From contig VGSO01000196.1 of NCBI GenBank assembly GCA_016874945.1, positions 1 to 5,771 on the forward strand: 5,771 nucleotides of DNA, in the 5' to 3' direction. Below are positions 3,041 through 5,771 of this stretch, one piece after another. Below the pieces are notes generated by a model, which saw only the letters and a program-made list of their open reading frames with translations, did not search any database and was not told the DNA's origin. Source of the DNA: Deltaproteobacteria bacterium. GTDB lineage: Bacteria; Desulfobacterota; Desulfobaccia; Desulfobaccales; 0-14-0-80-60-11. A program made the translations under genes and the position numbers. The stretch's first letter is position 1. Every line of letters starts with the position of its first letter.

Positions 3041-5521
3041 TTAAGGCTTTCCTTCCTCTTTAATTTTATCCATTTCCCGGTAGACCGGCAGTTCGACCAC
3101 GAAGGTGGAGCCCTTGGGGCCGGTCCGCTCCACGTAGATGCGCCCCAGGTGTTTTTGAATGATGCCGTAGCTCACGGACAGCCCCAGTCCCACGCCTTTA
3201 CCCACCTCTTTGGTGGTAAAGAACGGGTCAAAAAGGCGGCTTAATAGGCCCTCCGGGATGCCCGGACCCGTATCGGTAAAGCGGATGAGCAGGAGGTCGC
3301 TTCTTTGGGCTATGGCAGTGGCGACGGTGAGTCTCCCCTCACCTTTCATGGCCTCTCCGGAGTTCATCATCAGGTTGATAAAAACCTGTTCCAGTTTGCT
3401 TTTGTCCCCCCGAATAGGGGGCAGGTTGGCCTTAAAATTCTTGTTAAGTCGGATATTTTGAAAAAGGAGGTGGTCTTCCAGGAGGGAAAAGACCTCCTCC
3501 AGGACGGCATTGATGTTCAGCGGCGCCATTTTGGAGGGCATGTGCCGGGAAAATTCCAACAGACCCTGAACGATTTCCTTGCAGCGGGTGGCCTCCCGCA
3601 CGATCTTTTCCACCTGGGTGCGCTCCGGCCGGTAAAGATTCAGGTCTTCCAGCAGCAGGTAGCTATATACCAGGATGCCGCCCAGGGGATTGTTGATCTC
3701 ATGGGCCAAACCTGCGGCCAACTGGCCCACGGCCGCCAGCTTCTCCGTGCGGGTCAGATGCTCTTCCAGTTGTTTCTTGTGGGTGATATCCCGGATATGA
3801 GTCTGGATGGCAGGTTTCCCCTCGTAGGTAGTGGGGAAAGACACCACCTCCAGATCGAACCGGCCGCCGTCTTTTCTGACCCCTTTCATTTCAAAAATGC
3901 GGGGCCGGGGGGCGTCCCGCTGAAGCTGGGCCAGCCAGCGGGATACGGCCTGATGGTAAACAGGGTCTATAAACTTGAGCAGCGACCGCCCCAGCATTGC
4001 CTCGGAATCCTGATAATGGAACATTTCCAGGCAAGCCTGATTGACATAGAGCAGCTTCATTTTGCGGTGCAAGGCAATGCCTTCCAGGGAAGACTCCACC
4101 AGGTGGCGGTATTTTTTTTCCGAATCCAGGAGTTCCCGGGCCAGGCATTCTCTTTCGGTGATGTCCAGGATGACCTGCACCGCCCCCTGGATGCGGCCGC
4201 CTTCATCGTAAATGGGGGAGGCGGTGTGGAAAAAGTACCGTTCTTCCCCGCCCCGGAAATTGGGCAGATGCTCGTAAGCCTCGTAAGCGCCCGGAAGATT
4301 AGGGGAAGGTTTCAATTGTTTATCCCCGAAGTACTTTCCCAGGGCCTTGATGTTTTGATCCACCACCAGGGAGGCCAGGCTGGGGCGGCCCTGGAAGTAA
4401 AAAGGCTGAAAGTGGCGGTAAGTGCCCACCGCCTCTTCCCGGGAATAGCCGGTGAGCTCTTCACAGGCCTTGTTCCAGTAAGTGATGCGGTGGTCCCGGC
4501 CGATTATGAAGGTGGGCACCGGCAGCCCTTGCAGGATGCCCTCGGTGGTCTGTTTCTCCCGGAGAATGTCCCACTCGCTTTGCTTGCGCTCGGTGATGTC
4601 TTTGACGATGCCTTCATAACCCGCCACCCGGCCCTCCTGGTCCAGGCGGGCGATCCCCGAGAGCAGCACCGGGACGCTCTTGTCGCCCTGGGTGACCAGG
4701 GTCAACTCCATGTCCCGGACAAAGCCGCGCACTTCCGCCAGGTACCGAAAGCGGTCCCACTCCCGGGCATTCTGGAAGATCTCCCGGAAGTGGGATGGGG
4801 CCAGGGCCTCCTCCTTGCTGGGGAATTTCAACAGTTCCACCCCCGCGGGGTTCAAATCCAGCAGCCGGCCCTGGGCGTCGGTGACGAAGATCATGTCCTT
4901 GGAGCCTTCAAAAATTCGCCGGTAGCGCTTCTCGGATTGGCGCAGCTCGTGGTAGAGGCGGGCGTTTTCGATGGCCAGGGCGATCTGATTCCCCAGGATG
5001 GACAGGAAATACTGGCGAACCCTGCGAAAGGGCTGGTCATGGGCCGCGGCCAGATTGAGGAACCCGATGAGCTCTTCCCGGTATTTCAAAGGAATGCTCA
5101 CCACCGCGCCGAGGCGTTTCTCCTGCTGGATGAGTTGGGTGAAATCGCTGGACAGGAGCCGGGGGTCCTTATGGATGTCCCGGATGAGGATGGGACGGTT
5201 GACGCTGAAGAGGTTGGGCCCCACCAGGCTTTCCAGGCGGCCCCGGGAAATCTCGTCCAGATAGGCGGCGGGAAATCCCCGGGACGCAGCGTACATCAAG
5301 CGCTGCTTGTCCCGGTCCCATAACAGCAGCAGACCCGAGTCAATCTGGAAAAAGTCCAGCACCGCGGCCAGGACTGCGTCGATAATCTCCTGCAAGTCCA
5401 GGGTGTGGGCGGTGATGGTGGCGATCTGGTCGAACAGGAAGAGCTGCCGGCGGTGCTCCGTCTCGTCGGTCTCCGGGAATTGGAATTCCGCCGCCCTTTC
5501 TTCCGCCATGCGTTCCGCCAT
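3041..5521 (-). CDS. Cytosolic GAF/PAS sensor histidine kinase
   Basis: Autophosphorylating sensor kinase of a two-component system; the ligand and partner are unknown. The ATG at 5521 gives 826 residues and has GGAG 8 bases upstream; the open frame runs on to 5653, but that extension has no family-like sequence. Domains: GAF about 40-188; PAS1 about 196-310, ending VKDITERKQ; PAS2 about 322-456, ending ILDITERE; PAS3 about 464-580, ending IRDITHKKQ; HisKA about 590-660 with phospho-acceptor His607 in GLAHEINNPLGG (604-615); HATPase about 704-815 with N-box NLMMNSGEAM (716-725), DTGPGIP (750-756), FDPFFTTK (764-771) and GVGLGL (776-781). All catalytic motifs are intact. No membrane helix or signal peptide is seen, so it senses inside the cell. 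It lacks a receiver domain and no response regulator is in the window. PAS2 has a long insertion (about 368-425). It is separated from atpZ by 193 bases, so a link to the ATP synthase is not shown. Confidence 0.94.
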   Translation of the reverse strand: MAERMAEERAAEFQFPETDETEHRRQLFLFDQIATITAHTLDLQEIIDAVLAAVLDFFQIDSGLLLLWDRDKQRLMYAASRGFPAAYLDEISRGRLESLVGPNLFSVNRPILIRDIHKDPRLLSSDFTQLIQQEKRLGAVVSIPLKYREELIGFLNLAAAHDQPFRRVRQYFLSILGNQIALAIENARLYHELRQSEKRYRRIFEGSKDMIFVTDAQGRLLDLNPAGVELLKFPSKEEALAPSHFREIFQNAREWDRFRYLAEVRGFVRDMELTLVTQGDKSVPVLLSGIARLDQEGRVAGYEGIVKDITERKQSEWDILREKQTTEGILQGLPVPTFIIGRDHRITYWNKACEELTGYSREEAVGTYRHFQPFYFQGRPSLASLVVDQNIKALGKYFGDKQLKPSPNLPGAYEAYEHLPNFRGGEERYFFHTASPIYDEGGRIQGAVQVILDITERECLARELLDSEKKYRHLVESSLEGIALHRKMKLLYVNQACLEMFHYQDSEAMLGRSLLKFIDPVYHQAVSRWLAQLQRDAPRPRIFEMKGVRKDGGRFDLEVVSFPTTYEGKPAIQTHIRDITHKKQLEEHLTRTEKLAAVGQLAAGLAHEINNPLGGILVYSYLLLEDLNLYRPERTQVEKIVREATRCKEIVQGLLEFSRHMPSKMAPLNINAVLEEVFSLLEDHLLFQNIRLNKNFKANLPPIRGDKSKLEQVFINLMMNSGEAMKGEGRLTVATAIAQRSDLLLIRFTDTGPGIPEGLLSRLFDPFFTTKEVGKGVGLGLSVSYGIIQKHLGRIYVERTGPKGSTFVVELPVYREMDKIKEEGKP

Positions 5522-5528
5522 GTTTTTT

Positions 5529-5547
5529 ACTCCAAAATGAATGGAGT
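5529..5547 (-). promoter_or_regulatory. Kinase ribosome binding site within a small hairpin
   Basis: On the minus strand the Shine-Dalgarno GGAG (5530-5533) lies 8 bases before the ATG at 5521 and decides that start. It is part of a perfect inverted repeat, ACTCCA (5529-5534 on plus) and TGGAGT (5542-5547), with a 7-base loop. In the mRNA the ribosome site could thus be paired, which would lower translation. Confidence 0.55.
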
Positions 5548-5771
5548 GGACAGGTTCAAGAATGAAACCAAAGGTCGGATGTGGGAAAAAGGATAATTGC
5601 CGCCCTGAACCTCTCCGGGGTGATAAAAATCTTAATTTTCGAGCCTCTTGCAAAAGTCATGGTCAAAAGCGAAATCAACGATATTGGGTCGGTTCCCTCC
5701 CCCTTGAGGGGCATAAGCGCTAACTTAAGGATCATTTGAAAATTGACAGGGTTTCCAAAATATCTAATTGT
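5548..5771. other. Non-coding region upstream of the kinase
   Basis: No convincing gene is seen here on either strand. The kinase promoter should lie in it, but I cannot pick out a good -35/-10 pair on the minus strand. A TTGACA at 5743-5748 on the plus strand points out of the window; the sequence after it is too short to judge a -10 box. A small CCCC-TTGA-GGGG hairpin is at 5700-5711. Confidence 0.5.

Noticed and set aside
2862..3044. A 60-codon open frame on the plus strand in the atpZ upstream gap
   Set aside because: It ends within the kinase 3' end, has no Shine-Dalgarno and has no family resemblance; the region is better explained as control sequence.
3305..5323. A 672-codon open frame on the plus strand opposite the kinase gene
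   Set aside because: It is fully antisense to a gene with intact kinase motifs and its translation has no recognisable domain; long antisense frames are common opposite GC-rich genes with strong codon bias.
5551..5612. 7-base inverted repeat AGGTTCA/TGAACCT upstream of the kinase
   Set aside because: The arms are short and 47 bases apart; this is expected by chance.
5522..5653. N-terminal extension of the kinase by 44 residues
   Set aside because: The extension is rich in Arg, Phe and Ser without any family pattern, while the ATG at 5521 has a good Shine-Dalgarno.

Overview
The window reads as chromosome of a GC-rich, strictly respiring or fermenting anaerobe, most likely a Desulfobacterota (former Deltaproteobacteria) member. 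The reasons are a Rex redox repressor, a separate Fo operon of the order atpZ-atpI-atpB-atpE, a c subunit with a leader peptide, and a soluble GAF/multi-PAS histidine kinase. The lineage is an inference from gene content and protein style, not from a search. All five recognised transcription-related or energy genes plus the kinase lie on the minus strand, so the order of transcription runs from high to low coordinates.

Region by region. 5522-5771 is non-coding and lies upstream of the kinase. 3041-5521 encodes an 826-residue cytosolic hybrid-free histidine kinase (GAF-PAS-PAS-PAS-HisKA-HATPase) with no response regulator in view. 2848-3040 is a strikingly AT-rich intergenic stretch that must hold the end of the kinase transcript and the promoter of the ATP synthase Fo operon; it contains two short inverted repeats and a TTGACA box. 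2587-2847 (AtpZ-like), 2141-2590 (AtpI), 1489-2166 (AtpB, subunit a) and 1054-1431 (AtpE, subunit c) form a tight operon with overlapping genes. It ends at a very clear intrinsic terminator (1013-1044). 310-957 (rex) is then a separate unit with its own short upstream region, where a partial match to a Rex operator can be seen. 1-309 has no gene and holds two arrays of a CCGAAAA heptamer flanking three related short palindromes.

How the parts work together. AtpZ and AtpI are small membrane proteins associated with Fo assembly or cation supply, AtpB and AtpE make the ion-translocating a/c interface, and the b subunits and the F1 sector must be encoded elsewhere. The c subunit carries the Gln...Glu-Ser...Tyr set of the Na+-binding type, so the enzyme may be Na+-coupled. 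Rex senses NADH/NAD+ and normally represses energy-metabolism genes when NADH is low relative to NAD+; its position next to the Fo operon fits an energy-metabolism locus, but no strong Rex box is seen before atpZ.

I found no convincing undescribed system. The most unusual parts are the palindrome/heptamer cluster after rex (one palindrome differs from the others by a compensatory base-pair swap), the predicted Na+ signature in AtpE, and a PAS domain with a long internal insertion in the kinase.
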